From Pancytospora philotis (lineage: Eukaryota; Microsporidia), in assembly GCA_023647555.1 (NCBI GenBank), contig JALRLY010000272.1, forward strand, positions 57,810 to 121,809: DNA of 64,000 nt, in the 5' to 3' direction. Shown in pieces: positions 7,619-16,915 of this stretch; position 1 is the stretch's first letter, and every line of letters begins with the position of its first letter. The notes beneath the pieces are model-generated. The model had not been told where the DNA came from, did not search any database, and saw nothing but the letters and a program-made list of their open reading frames with translations. Position numbers and translations under genes: made by a program.

Positions 7619-9274
7619 TTATTTCAAAAAGTCTAAAAATTGGATAAGTTTGCTGCTGGTGTTGATGTTCTCTTTGATGAACGCTCTCAGTTTTTCCTTG
7701 TTGAGCGGCTGCAGAAGATCAGACGGCAGGATGCTGAAGCTCATGTCGTTCTGGGCGGGCGAGCACAGCGCAGCCAGCGCGGCGAGATCTTTGATGGCAG
7801 TGATGTACTCGGCCGCGTGGTTGTAGAAGGAGACGAGCTGGGGTGTGATCTCGTCCGCGGATTCGTCGCGGCGCTGCGCTGCGTCTATGTTCAGGAGTGC
7901 AAGCAAATGGCCGTGGTCGGCGTTCGTCCTCAGCATACCGAAGAAGGCCAGCTGCAGTACCCGCGGGATGCTGTTGGACTCTGTGTACTTGGCACCGAGC
8001 AGCCCCTTGACAACCTTGGAGGCATGCGTCGCTTGTAAAATATTTACATCCAGTGCATATTTGATCGGGGACGGCCTGCGGGCCTGGGCGGGCTCCTGCG
8101 CCTCGCTGGCGGGCGCCGCGCAGCCCGGCTCGTCGGACACCGGCGCGGCCTCCTCGGCGCTCTCCGCGACGAATCCGTAGAGCTTCACAAAGGCATCCAG
8201 AACCTCGTTGAGGTGCCCAGCAATGAAGCTCCTCTCGTAGGCCAGCATGTTGGCGAGCATCGGACTGAGGCTGCAGGTGTAGAGCAGCTGGTAAATTCGC
8301 TCGTTGAGCACGACACCGAAAATCTGCTCCAAATCTGCGGGCACGTCGGCGGTGCTGTAGCACTCGAGCCGCCCGTCGATGCCCATAATGGGATGGAACT
8401 CCACGCACATGAACGCGCGGTAGTACTGTCTGAGATACTCGGCCTCGTCGCTCTTCTCGAAGTCGCCGGGATCGCCGCCGTTCCTGACGAAGTAGTCGAG
8501 CAGATGCTCGCGGAGCTCTCGGCTGTTCCTGGCGAGCTCGACGATCTGCGGGACCGAGAAGTTGCTCGCGTAGCTGGGGACAGTCGGGCAGATCTCGCAG
8601 CCGCTGAGGAACGCGTACGACTGGAAACCGTGCAGGTTGAAACCGGTCGCAGCAAAGAGCTTGTTGCGGTCAACGATATCCACGTGTCCCTCGTCCTTGA
8701 AGCAGAACTCCGATATGATCTTAGTGCCATCGGTGTAACAGAGCGCATCCACCTTCGTGAACGCATACGAGGCGCACTGCGCCTTCAGCGAGTACACGCA
8801 CTGCGCAATCGCGGAGTACGGCGCGCGGATCACCGCCGCGCCGAGACGCCTCAGTATCTGCGTGGCGATGCCGACGTAGGCCTCCGGATTCACCACGCTG
8901 CCTCGCTGCGTCCACAGCGACGCGGGCGCGGGCATCTCCACGGTGCTGTTCAGCCGGGCGCTGTCCGCCAGCGAGGCGCGGCTCAGCTGCGCGTCGGCAC
9001 GCGCGACCTCGCCCTCGTTCGGCCGGCGCGCCCGCGCATAGTCGAGTCCGTCCCATATCCAGAGGATCTTCGTGCTCTTGAGCTCGAACAGCGGCTTGAC
9101 CGCCTCCTCGATGGCGGCCGCCATGTTGCCCGCAAACTCTTTGCCGGCCGTCTGCAAGTACTTCTTGAGGAACCAAAACCCATCTATCGCAACATGCTCG
9201 TCCTCGAGCACCTTGAGCGGCAGCCGCTGCTGGCCTCTGGCCAAAAAGCCCTGATCAAGTCCTCGAATCGGCAT
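7619..9274 (-). CDS. MKT1: Mkt1-like XPG-fold post-transcriptional regulator
   Basis: Mkt1 with Pbp1 controls translation and stability of specific mRNAs. It has a FEN1/XPG nuclease fold without nuclease function. The 551-aa protein starts with an XPG-N-like segment (MPIRGLDQGFLARG, then LEDEHVAIDGFWFLKKYL), has the second strand LWIWDGLDY near residue 70, a central I-domain-like region (FAFT-KVDALCYTDG; YAFLSGCEICPTVP near 220) and a helical C-terminal Mkt1 region. The acidic cluster of active nucleases is only partly present. The start is marked by TAAATTTTTACCCCCA before the ATG. Yeast Mkt1 is about 830 aa. Confidence 0.85.
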   Translation of the reverse strand: MPIRGLDQGFLARGQQRLPLKVLEDEHVAIDGFWFLKKYLQTAGKEFAGNMAAAIEEAVKPLFELKSTKILWIWDGLDYARARRPNEGEVARADAQLSRASLADSARLNSTVEMPAPASLWTQRGSVVNPEAYVGIATQILRRLGAAVIRAPYSAIAQCVYSLKAQCASYAFTKVDALCYTDGTKIISEFCFKDEGHVDIVDRNKLFAATGFNLHGFQSYAFLSGCEICPTVPSYASNFSVPQIVELARNSRELREHLLDYFVRNGGDPGDFEKSDEAEYLRQYYRAFMCVEFHPIMGIDGRLECYSTADVPADLEQIFGVVLNERIYQLLYTCSLSPMLANMLAYERSFIAGHLNEVLDAFVKLYGFVAESAEEAAPVSDEPGCAAPASEAQEPAQARRPSPIKYALDVNILQATHASKVVKGLLGAKYTESNSIPRVLQLAFFGMLRTNADHGHLLALLNIDAAQRRDESADEITPQLVSFYNHAAEYITAIKDLAALAALCSPAQNDMSFSILPSDLLQPLNKEKLRAFIKENINTSSKLIQFLDFLK

Positions 9275-9718
9275 TGGGGGTAAATTTTTACCGTTTCAAA
9301 TTTTTGTAGTGGCTATCAGTCGCGGCGCTGATTTAAAGCGGTGCGTCACCGGTCAATATTGCAACGGCACGCGCGCCGTCCATTTCCTGCCCGCTCCAAG
9401 CCATCTGCATATCCATTGTTTGGCAACACACAGATCATCAAATACGTTTGGTTTACTGTGACGCGCTGCTGCTGGTGTTGCTTATTTACAAACTGTAGGA
9501 GGGTGCGTTGCGATCAGGCGGCAGACTGCTGGCCGTATTAGTGCAGCTCGGCATTCAGTAATGTGGTGTGGCAAATAGAAAAAAATAGCATTGGATGCGC
9601 GTGATTGTTGAAGTAGCTCCCAGCATTCTTACCGTATAGAATAACAGCCTTGCTATTCCTCTCGTGGTTTTGCCACTGCAAACTTTTTACCTTTTATTAT
9701 CGCGTTATCCGTGGCCAT
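9275..9718. other. Divergent intergenic, about 440 bp
   Basis: Contains the MKT1 start element (two AAATTTTT copies near 9283 and 9299) and an AAACTTTTTACC at about 9677 on the plus strand ahead of the PIG-U-like gene. No gene is convincing. The same stretch is at 51482-51925. Confidence 0.5.
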
Positions 9719-10525
9719 ATGCACAGGGAACACGCAAAGATGCTGTCGATCTGCCTGTGCAAACTCACAGACATCCCGGCGCGCTATTACAATCCTGTGG
9801 ATCCGCAGGCCGATTACTGCTTCTACAGGCCCGCTTACACGGCCATTCCCAGCGTTGTCTTCTATCTCCTCTGCTTGGCTGCGGACGCCGCGGTGGCGTG
9901 GAAGCTGCGCTCGCGCACGTACTTCTTATACTCGGCGTTCTGCCCGCTGGACTATTCTTCCATAGAGAACTGGCTGTACGTGCATGCTCAGACGGACCAG
10001 CGTGCAGGCAAGCTCGGAACCGCAGTATCGCGTGCCATTGCGCCCTTGCTGCCCAGTTCAGCCATCAAAACGCTCGAAGCCATTTACAGCAGCCTAGTTC
10101 AGCCGTTGCTTGAGCAGCTACCGCTGCTTACGCGCTATCGCTTTCTGTTCGACCAGCCGGAGCACAACCACCTTCCGTCGCTCAGCGGCTTCTGGTACTA
10201 CCACATGTGCGTACCGCGGCAGTTCCAGGCATTCGCGGCGGGCGTGATAGCACTCATGGGCATTTCGTTTGTGAGCCAGCATGCGTGTCTGCTGCCGCTC
10301 TTCTGCGCGCGTTCTACGTTCAGGAGCTATCTCCTGCACTGCCACAGCAGCGACTGGCTCACGCTGTATCTGGTCATCGCACTCGGCCTTGGCTACTGGT
10401 GCCACCTGTTTAGTACAGTTGGTGTCATCAACACCAACTTCCTCTACTGGGCGTCGTTTGCGTTCATCGCGGTATACCTGGCGGATCTCAAGGCGGGTCC
10501 GCTGTCACGAAGATGCAACAAGTAA
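9719..10525 (+). CDS. PIG-U/Gab1-like subunit of GPI transamidase
   Basis: PIG-U is a polytopic ER subunit of the complex that attaches GPI anchors to proteins. The 268-aa product has about five to six membrane helices. Near its end it shows a GFWYYHMCV segment after a Pro, matching the family's GLFWYFF-E motif. Its last helix starts GVINTNFLYWASFAF, matching the family's SANSNFFY segment. It is far shorter than the roughly 400-435 aa of PIG-U, so N-terminal helices are missing or merged. The start is uncertain: ATG at 9719 or 9740; a TTG at 9650 also lies in frame. The assignment rests on two motifs and topology. Confidence 0.55.
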   Translation: MHREHAKMLSICLCKLTDIPARYYNPVDPQADYCFYRPAYTAIPSVVFYLLCLAADAAVAWKLRSRTYFLYSAFCPLDYSSIENWLYVHAQTDQRAGKLGTAVSRAIAPLLPSSAIKTLEAIYSSLVQPLLEQLPLLTRYRFLFDQPEHNHLPSLSGFWYYHMCVPRQFQAFAAGVIALMGISFVSQHACLLPLFCARSTFRSYLLHCHSSDWLTLYLVIALGLGYWCHLFSTVGVINTNFLYWASFAFIAVYLADLKAGPLSRRCNK

Positions 10526-10674
10526 ACTGTAACATTGCTCATGCCATTTTTATGAAATGCCTGCGCGCGCATTTTCAACTTGGCCATTATAAGCGCACCA
10601 AACGGTAAGCAGACAGAGAGTCCGCGCAGGCTGGCGCAGACCGGCATTGTTTGTGTGCCAGGAAATTTTTGCCC

Positions 10675-11292
10675 ATGAGCGACATCGAGACGCACTACGG
10701 TGGCTCGATCGTGGCCATGGTCGGCAAGGGCTGCGTCAGCATCGTCAACGACAACAGGCTCGGCAGCGGGTTCATAACCACGTCCAAGACCTTCACGCGG
10801 ATCCACGAGATCACGCCGCGCATATTCGTCGGGCTGCCGCTGTTCATCCCCGACTGCCAGGCGCTGCTCAAGAAGATCGAGAAGCAGGTCGAGCTGTACA
10901 GGCTGGACGAGGGGGCCGACATCGAGCCGCGGGAGTTCGCGAGCATGCTGTCCTACATGCTCTATGCCAACAGGCGCTCGCCGCTCTACACCGATCCGAT
11001 CGTCATCGGCCTAGACAGCGCGGGCGACCCCTACATATGCGGCATGGACTGCCTCGGCTGCAAGTCGGAGCCCGGCACGTTCGTCGCCACCGGGACCGCC
11101 AGCAAGAATCTCGTGGGGATGTGCGACGCGCTGTACAGGGAGGGCATGTCCCCCGACGAGCTGTTCACGGCGAGCGTGCAGGCGTTCCTCAACGCGGTGG
11201 ACCGGGACGCGCTGAGCGGATGGGGCGCCACGTGTGTGGTGCTCACCCGCGAAGGCAAGATCACAAGGAAGATCAAGGGCCGGTGCGACTGA
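10675..11292 (+). CDS. PUP3: 20S proteasome subunit beta-3
   Basis: Beta-3 is a non-catalytic subunit of the inner rings of the 20S proteasome. The 205-aa protein starts MSDIETHYGGSIVAMVGKGC, with no propeptide and Ser in place of the N-terminal catalytic Thr, as expected for beta-3. Further family segments are DNRLGSG, RIFVGLPLF and PIVIGLDSAGDPYICGMDCLG. The length matches the family (about 205). The ATG at 10675 follows AAATTTTTGCCC directly, a textbook start for this genome; the frame upstream to 10651 is not needed. The stop overlaps TGATAAATAAA. Confidence 0.95.
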   Translation: MSDIETHYGGSIVAMVGKGCVSIVNDNRLGSGFITTSKTFTRIHEITPRIFVGLPLFIPDCQALLKKIEKQVELYRLDEGADIEPREFASMLSYMLYANRRSPLYTDPIVIGLDSAGDPYICGMDCLGCKSEPGTFVATGTASKNLVGMCDALYREGMSPDELFTASVQAFLNAVDRDALSGWGATCVVLTREGKITRKIKGRCD

Positions 11293-11477
11293 TAAATAAA
11301 ATCCCATTTTATGGTTGCTGGCCTTTCTACTATATTATGATGCATGTCTTCGCTGGTAGTAAAAAATTTTGAACAGTTAATCAAGCCGGATACTATCAGC
11401 GCATCTGTCTAAAGCGATACACAACTGAGCTAACACATTATGGCTTCGCTATCGAATACGCAAACTGGTTACAGCAT

Positions 11478-14438
11478 TTATTTGAGCATGAAGAGGTGGA
11501 AGAACAGCTTCTCCGCGGCGTAGCTGAAGATGGAATCTCCAGCGATGATAAGCGCCAGTGCGATGGTGTGGCCCTCCAGGCTGACTATCTCGAGCATGGC
11601 GTTGATGTCCGCGTGGAAGCCGAACAGAATGTTGGCGACGAATGCGAGCAGCCCGGTGATGCTGACGACCATGAGCGTGTTCTCCGAGATGTTCTCCCTG
11701 AACGGCCTGCCGATGTAGTTGCAGGTGAGGGTGGACACCGTCTGGGTGGCAGAGAGGGCAAACACCGCCGTGTTCATAAGCGAAGGCTTGAACTCGGTCG
11801 CGAACTCGGGCGTGGGGAGCCACCTGGCCAGGAGCAGAAGCGCAATGATGTGTACGACGCTCTGGGAGAGGATCGAGCCTAGGATGTACTTGCTGAAGAT
11901 GGTGGTGATGGGCCGCTGTCTGGAGATGGACGGCAGGGGCCTTCCGCTCGAGATTGCCTGGAAGGCCATCGCTGACAGCAAACCCAGCGCGAGCATCTGG
12001 TACTCCGAGGATTTCAGGCCGAGGATGTCCGTGAAGGAGTAGCTGAACGCGTTGATAATCGAGTTGAGCGCCAAAATCTTGTACATCTGGATCGTAGTAA
12101 CGAGCGAGGACCGCCCCTGCTGGATGATCTCTACGATCGAGCAGAGAGAATTGGAGCGGGTGGTGAAGGGCGCCGCCACCGAGGCATCGCCAGGCTTGAT
12201 CTGGGCAGGGTCGGCAAAGGCCTGGTACACACCATCCAGGCCCGGCTTGGGAGCCGCCTTCTTGGCCGGCTGCTCAGGAAGGCCCTCGAGCATCGCAATG
12301 CCCACATCGGCGGCCTTGAGCGCGCCCACGTCGTTCGTCCCATCGCCCACCATCATCACACAGCTCCCAGCAGCCTTGTACTTCCGAATGATCTGCTCCT
12401 TGTGCTTCGGATCGGCCCTTGCGAAAATCCTTTTCGCGAAGAATGCGGCGGGGTCCTCCGTGGCCAAAAGCTCATCGATCTCGCCCGCCTCCGCGCCTGC
12501 CTCGCTTATTCCGAGCTGCCGCGCGATGTTCTGCGCGGTGAGCAGATTGTCGCCGGTTATCATGACGATCCGGTGGCCCGCGTCCTCCAGCGTGCGGCAC
12601 ATTTCGACTGCGTGTGCCTTTAGCGTGGAGCCGAATAGCAAAAAGCCGCCGAAAAGCAGGTCTTTCTCGTAGCTGCTCTGCTGGGCATCAAGGCGCTCGT
12701 TACCACGCAGCATTCTGTAGGCAAGCGCGACGACGCGGTTGCCCTGCGCAGCCTGCTTGCGGTAGTCCGCGTACTCCGCCGGAACCATCTTGAGCAGCCT
12801 CTCGAGCACCTCAGGCGCTCCTTTCACCGCGAAAATCCTCTGACAGTCCGGCAGCTCCGCCACAACGGCCTGTCTTTTCGCCTCTGAGGAGAACGGGAAG
12901 CGTTTGTGGACCACCAGCCCGCTGGCAGGAGCGGATGCCGCTGCAAGCAGATGCTTGTGGACCGCCAGATCGAGCGGATCACCGCGCAGCTCGCCGCCGA
13001 TCTCAACGAGCCCATGGCACGTATGCAGCACCGTCTCGGTCAGCTCGCCACTATGCAGGATCTTGCTGAGTGTCAGCTTAGAGTCCGTCAGCGTTCCAGT
13101 CTTGTCGAAGCAGCAGACATCGACCTTACCGGCGAGCGTGATCCTAAAAGGCTCCAAGCAGTGTATCTTCTTCATCGCCAGGTCCTTCACGGCCCGCTGC
13201 ACAGCAACGCCCATTTCCATCGGCAGCTCGAAGGGAATGGAGTTGGTAAACAGCACAATCAGGTCTATGAAGAGCGGGTAGCCGGTCTTCTTGCTGTACA
13301 TCCACGTGTAGAACGTGCCGCCCAGGGAGAGCACAGAGAGAATAAGGATGAAGCGCAGGGCCTCCGGATCGTACTTGATGTCTTCGCTGCAGAGCATCTT
13401 GTTGAGGAGCGCGCCCTGCTCAGTATCGAAGGCTGTACGCAGCACCCTGCAGTACAGTTTGGACTGCACCTTCTCGATGCGCGTGCCTGCAAACAGCACA
13501 TGCTTCTTGTGCTTTTTGATATCGAAAATGCTCTCGTCGTTGGGCAGCGCCTCCTTGGGCAGCGGGACGGACTCACCGGAGAGCATCGCTTCGTCGACGG
13601 CGCAGGAGCCTTCCAGGAGCACCGCATCGCAGGGCATCTCGATGGGCCGATCGATGAGCACGAGGTCGCCGGGCCGCAGCGCAGCGCTGTCGCACGCCTC
13701 CGCATCGCACGTAGCCAGCGATGCCGCAAGATCGGCGGCGCTGCTGCCCGTGCGCTCCTTGATCCGCGTGATCTCTAAACTTTTGTTCTCGAGGACTCTG
13801 TACTGCGCGATCATCGAGACACGGGAGAGAACGAGCGCGGCCTCGACCGCCACGATCATGCAGGTGGAGAAGAGGCTCTGCATCACGTAATTGTCGAAGC
13901 AGAGAAGCAGCGACGAGAACACCTGGAAGCAGAACAGCGGAGTGACGCACTGCTCCTTGAAGAGCCCCAGGAATGTCGGCCTCGGTATTCTGATGCTGTT
14001 GGCGGGGAAAAGACCGTAGAACGGCTGCTCAACCGGGGCTCTGTAAAGCCTGCACGGGAAATCCAGCTTGGGCAGGATCTTCACGGCCTCTGCGGCCTTG
14101 GCCCGCGCGCCAGTGCCGGGCACCAGCAGGTGCTTAGACCGCTGGTGCATGAACGTGCAGTGCTCTGCGCCGTTAGAGTGCTCACGCGTAAGCAGGCACA
14201 GCTCGCCGTTGTAGAGCAGGTACCTTCCCTTGGTGTCCCTCCTGTAGCACTGCACGAGCAGGCTTTTTACGGCCCAGAACGTGGAAAGGTACAGCACGCC
14301 CGAGAAAATCAGCGAAAAAATGAGAACGATCTTCGCATCCCTCAGAAGCGCGTAGGCCACAGGGGCGCAGTAGATGGGGTAGAGATACGCATGCCGCGCC
14401 AGGGCAACTGGCGTGTACCGCGGGTAGTCTTCTTCCAT
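11478..14438 (-). CDS. SPF1: P5A-type ATPase Spf1/ATP13A1 (ER helix dislocase)
   Basis: P5A ATPases sit in the ER membrane and remove mistargeted helices. The 986-aa protein has the P-type sequence motifs in order: LSGESVP (actuator loop) near residue 284, FELPMEMGVAV (P5A membrane motif) near 400, DKTGTLT with the phosphorylated Asp near 444, MITGDN near 626 and GDGTNDVGAL near 696, followed by six C-terminal helices. It is shorter than yeast Spf1 (about 1215 aa). The start at 14438 follows AAATTTTTGCCCCAG; the frame extends to 14579, but that extension would translate the promoter element itself. The gene ends 185 bp from beta-3, tail to tail. Confidence 0.93.
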   Translation of the reverse strand: MEEDYPRYTPVALARHAYLYPIYCAPVAYALLRDAKIVLIFSLIFSGVLYLSTFWAVKSLLVQCYRRDTKGRYLLYNGELCLLTREHSNGAEHCTFMHQRSKHLLVPGTGARAKAAEAVKILPKLDFPCRLYRAPVEQPFYGLFPANSIRIPRPTFLGLFKEQCVTPLFCFQVFSSLLLCFDNYVMQSLFSTCMIVAVEAALVLSRVSMIAQYRVLENKSLEITRIKERTGSSAADLAASLATCDAEACDSAALRPGDLVLIDRPIEMPCDAVLLEGSCAVDEAMLSGESVPLPKEALPNDESIFDIKKHKKHVLFAGTRIEKVQSKLYCRVLRTAFDTEQGALLNKMLCSEDIKYDPEALRFILILSVLSLGGTFYTWMYSKKTGYPLFIDLIVLFTNSIPFELPMEMGVAVQRAVKDLAMKKIHCLEPFRITLAGKVDVCCFDKTGTLTDSKLTLSKILHSGELTETVLHTCHGLVEIGGELRGDPLDLAVHKHLLAAASAPASGLVVHKRFPFSSEAKRQAVVAELPDCQRIFAVKGAPEVLERLLKMVPAEYADYRKQAAQGNRVVALAYRMLRGNERLDAQQSSYEKDLLFGGFLLFGSTLKAHAVEMCRTLEDAGHRIVMITGDNLLTAQNIARQLGISEAGAEAGEIDELLATEDPAAFFAKRIFARADPKHKEQIIRKYKAAGSCVMMVGDGTNDVGALKAADVGIAMLEGLPEQPAKKAAPKPGLDGVYQAFADPAQIKPGDASVAAPFTTRSNSLCSIVEIIQQGRSSLVTTIQMYKILALNSIINAFSYSFTDILGLKSSEYQMLALGLLSAMAFQAISSGRPLPSISRQRPITTIFSKYILGSILSQSVVHIIALLLLARWLPTPEFATEFKPSLMNTAVFALSATQTVSTLTCNYIGRPFRENISENTLMVVSITGLLAFVANILFGFHADINAMLEIVSLEGHTIALALIIAGDSIFSYAAEKLFFHLFMLK

Positions 14439-14884
14439 CTGGGGCAAAAATTTTGTGGCCCACATGGCGCTGCGTAGGCGTTTCTGAAGTGCTAAGCATG
14501 CTGTTCTGGTGCAGTCTCTGTGGGAAGGGTCTCTCTGCGTTGCGAACGGCCGTACGTTTGCAGGGTTGGATCTTTGCAATGAGTTCTAAACGGCTCGTAA
14601 CATTAACGGTGAACTTCACATTCTTTCATACGTAAGTAATACCGGGTCTATAGGTTGAAGATAGGGCTATTCTTACAGAGAAACGACTTGGGTGTCTAGT
14701 GCTGGCACCCACTCCCAGCTGATGGCTCTGATATAGCTTGACGTTGAATTAACTCCGTTGTATTCTGCTGCCGCTCCAATGAGTGGCACCATCAGCAGTC
14801 ATTAAATTTCAATATAGTGTCAGCCATTAAAGTATGGCCATCAATAATGACTGGTATATAAAATCGTAACTTATTAGATCCCCG
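14439..14884. other. Divergent intergenic with family promoter
   Basis: Left part is the SPF1 start element; right part is the promoter of family gene A. Nothing else is seen. The same stretch is at 56646-57091. Confidence 0.6.
14800..14862 (+). promoter_or_regulatory. Family promoter block of gene A
   Basis: Three conserved parts in order: AAATTTCAATATAG at 14804, AAGTATGGCCATCAATAA at 14830, and TATATAAA at 14855, 30 nt before the ATG at 14885, which is preceded by CCCCG. The same order and spacing recurs upstream of genes C, D, E and F. With a TATA-to-start distance near 30 the transcript would begin at or next to the ATG. Copy at 57007-57069. Confidence 0.7.
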
Positions 14885-16444
14885 ATGCCGGCGGCGGGCT
14901 ATATGCTATTGCTAATGCTAATAGGCGGTTCATTTTCGATGCCTGAGCATGCTGTTGACAGAGATCCGGTCACACCAAATGACTACATGACCTTTGGCGA
15001 TATCACAACCTATAGTATCAATACCCTTGAAGCGCGCGTGCTAGAGCCTTTGTACAGACACTGCATTCATTTCCATAATACAGCGCGGCCGACTGAAAAG
15101 ATTGGTGCACAGCTGGATGGCGTGCCGGTCAGGGATATGGAAATTTTCGTAATTACAGCGGTACTTATAGAGCGTGATCCACTCATACTCCTTGATGAGC
15201 TTTTGACAGAATTTGGATATGCAAGTCATTATCTGCTCGCTAAACTGTTCTCACCAGGCTATACAAGATTCCTCAAGACTCAACTAGAACTGCCGAGCGC
15301 TAATACTTCTGGATGCACTCTTAAGCTCTTACTCCAATCGCACGATTACAAGATGAAACTGCAAGAGATCTACAAAATACTGAGGGTAAAGGTGATGTTC
15401 GAGCTTTCTAAAGCATTGGTAGAATACGCCAGAGCAGGACACAACAAAAATAACAGCTTTGACTACGCGATATTCACACTTGCTAGGAATGATGTTTTAG
15501 GGCAAGCAGGGTGTAGTGGGCACGCGGAGATATTACAGCACTGGCTCGCTGGCGATTCTGAATCTCATCGCTCTGTGCCATTTGTTCGTGACTATCTTCG
15601 TATAATACTGTTGCCAGATTTATTGCCGATACATAGACGAACTATTATCAAGAAAGAAGTGGTCATACTTGTGGCTCGTCAGCATGACAAAAAGTACCTG
15701 GAGCTTCTAGATACATTCGAGAATATGCGAGCTACCAAAATAGCTGTTTTGAAGCACGTTCAAAATCAGGGTAAACACGGCATCAATCCATTCTTTATGG
15801 CACACTACGCCGAGTTTATTAAAAAAGCCTCAAATAGCGTATATGATGAAGCATCGATCTATTTTTGGGCAGAATATCTCGAGACGCCAGTTGTGTTCAT
15901 CAGAACGAAGAGTATCTGGAATGAGTATCCATTGTTCTTCAATATGATCGGGCGCGCCTGGCTGCAGAAATTTTTCATCATGCTATCAGATGAATCTATA
16001 ACAGCGGGGCTGGACAGGAACATAACCGTACGCAAATATGTAAATATGCTAGAGTTCGATACCTTTATTGAGATCACTCAAGGTATTCTATTAGAACGTT
16101 GCATAAGATTAATAGATTTCATGCTGCAACATATGGACGAGATCCCCAGAAATACTTATCTTTCTCGTGCGCAGACTATGAAAGGTCTGCATCCGGCTAA
16201 TTCGAACATTGAGTCAAGACTCAAATTCACGATCAATCGACTAAAAATTCTCAGTGGCCGAGCACGAGACACGGTTTGCACAGCACGACGAGACTTGAAG
16301 CCGCTTCATAATCAGCAACAGCCAAGGGTTCGTAAAAGAATGCACAGTATTTATAATGCTCCAGGAAGCCCACGAGTCTATACTGCTAAGCGCCGTCGCA
16401 GAACTGCGCCATATGGTAATGGCATGGAACAAGATAGTCAATAA
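14885..16444 (+). CDS. Secreted helical family protein, member A
   Basis: 519 aa, no family I recognise. Residues 1-18 form a signal peptide (AGYMLLLMLIGGSFS). The body shares motifs with B-F: RDMEIFVIT at 83-91, SFDYAIFTLAR at 191-201, FVRDYLR at 233-239, DKKYLELL at 268-275, INPFF at 300-304, FWAEYL at 327-332, IWNEY then FFNMIG at 344-356, and KYVNML at 384-389. The C-terminal 60 residues are hydrophilic and carry KRRRRT at 502-507, a nuclear-localisation-like cluster. Closest paralogue is D. First of three tandem members on this strand. Lower GC than the adjacent SPF1. The CCCCG before the ATG and the TATA element fix the start. Confidence 0.88.
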   Translation: MPAAGYMLLLMLIGGSFSMPEHAVDRDPVTPNDYMTFGDITTYSINTLEARVLEPLYRHCIHFHNTARPTEKIGAQLDGVPVRDMEIFVITAVLIERDPLILLDELLTEFGYASHYLLAKLFSPGYTRFLKTQLELPSANTSGCTLKLLLQSHDYKMKLQEIYKILRVKVMFELSKALVEYARAGHNKNNSFDYAIFTLARNDVLGQAGCSGHAEILQHWLAGDSESHRSVPFVRDYLRIILLPDLLPIHRRTIIKKEVVILVARQHDKKYLELLDTFENMRATKIAVLKHVQNQGKHGINPFFMAHYAEFIKKASNSVYDEASIYFWAEYLETPVVFIRTKSIWNEYPLFFNMIGRAWLQKFFIMLSDESITAGLDRNITVRKYVNMLEFDTFIEITQGILLERCIRLIDFMLQHMDEIPRNTYLSRAQTMKGLHPANSNIESRLKFTINRLKILSGRARDTVCTARRDLKPLHNQQQPRVRKRMHSIYNAPGSPRVYTAKRRRRTAPYGNGMEQDSQ

Positions 16445-16915
16445 ATTAGATCGATGGAAGTGTAGAATATGCTACAAGATGAATACACTGATTAGTGTCA
16501 TAGCCGATATTCATGATATCGTGCTCGAACAAACACCTTGTAGCTTCTTTTGCAGACACCAGTATGGATTATGCAGATGGCACCATAAGCTGCAATATTC
16601 AACCGCAAGCTGAGGTAGTAAATGCTAGAAGTTGAGAATCTGAAGCTGCCGTATATTATTATGAAATAAACTAGTCCCATTATTTCATCAACACGCAATG
16701 CGTTTAGCGCCCGCACCGCGGCACGCGACCCGCGCAAAATTTTCCGTTTGAAAATTGGTAAGAGAAGACTTTGGCTTCTTAGTAGACGCGATAAAGTCCT
16801 TATCCGGCATTTTCTGACAAAGGGGATTTCCTTATATGGATTATCCCGTAGTGACCAATCAATACAAGTTTAAAAAGCGAGTACCCCTACAAAAATAAAA
16901 CCGTTTATCCCCTTC
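16445..16915. other. Intergenic between family genes A and B
   Basis: About 470 bp with no clear gene. The upstream region of B lacks the clear three-part block of its relatives, keeping only a TTATATGGATTAT and a CCAATCAATA stretch near 16830-16865 and a TTTAAAAAG at 16869. The same stretch is at 58652-59122. Confidence 0.5.
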
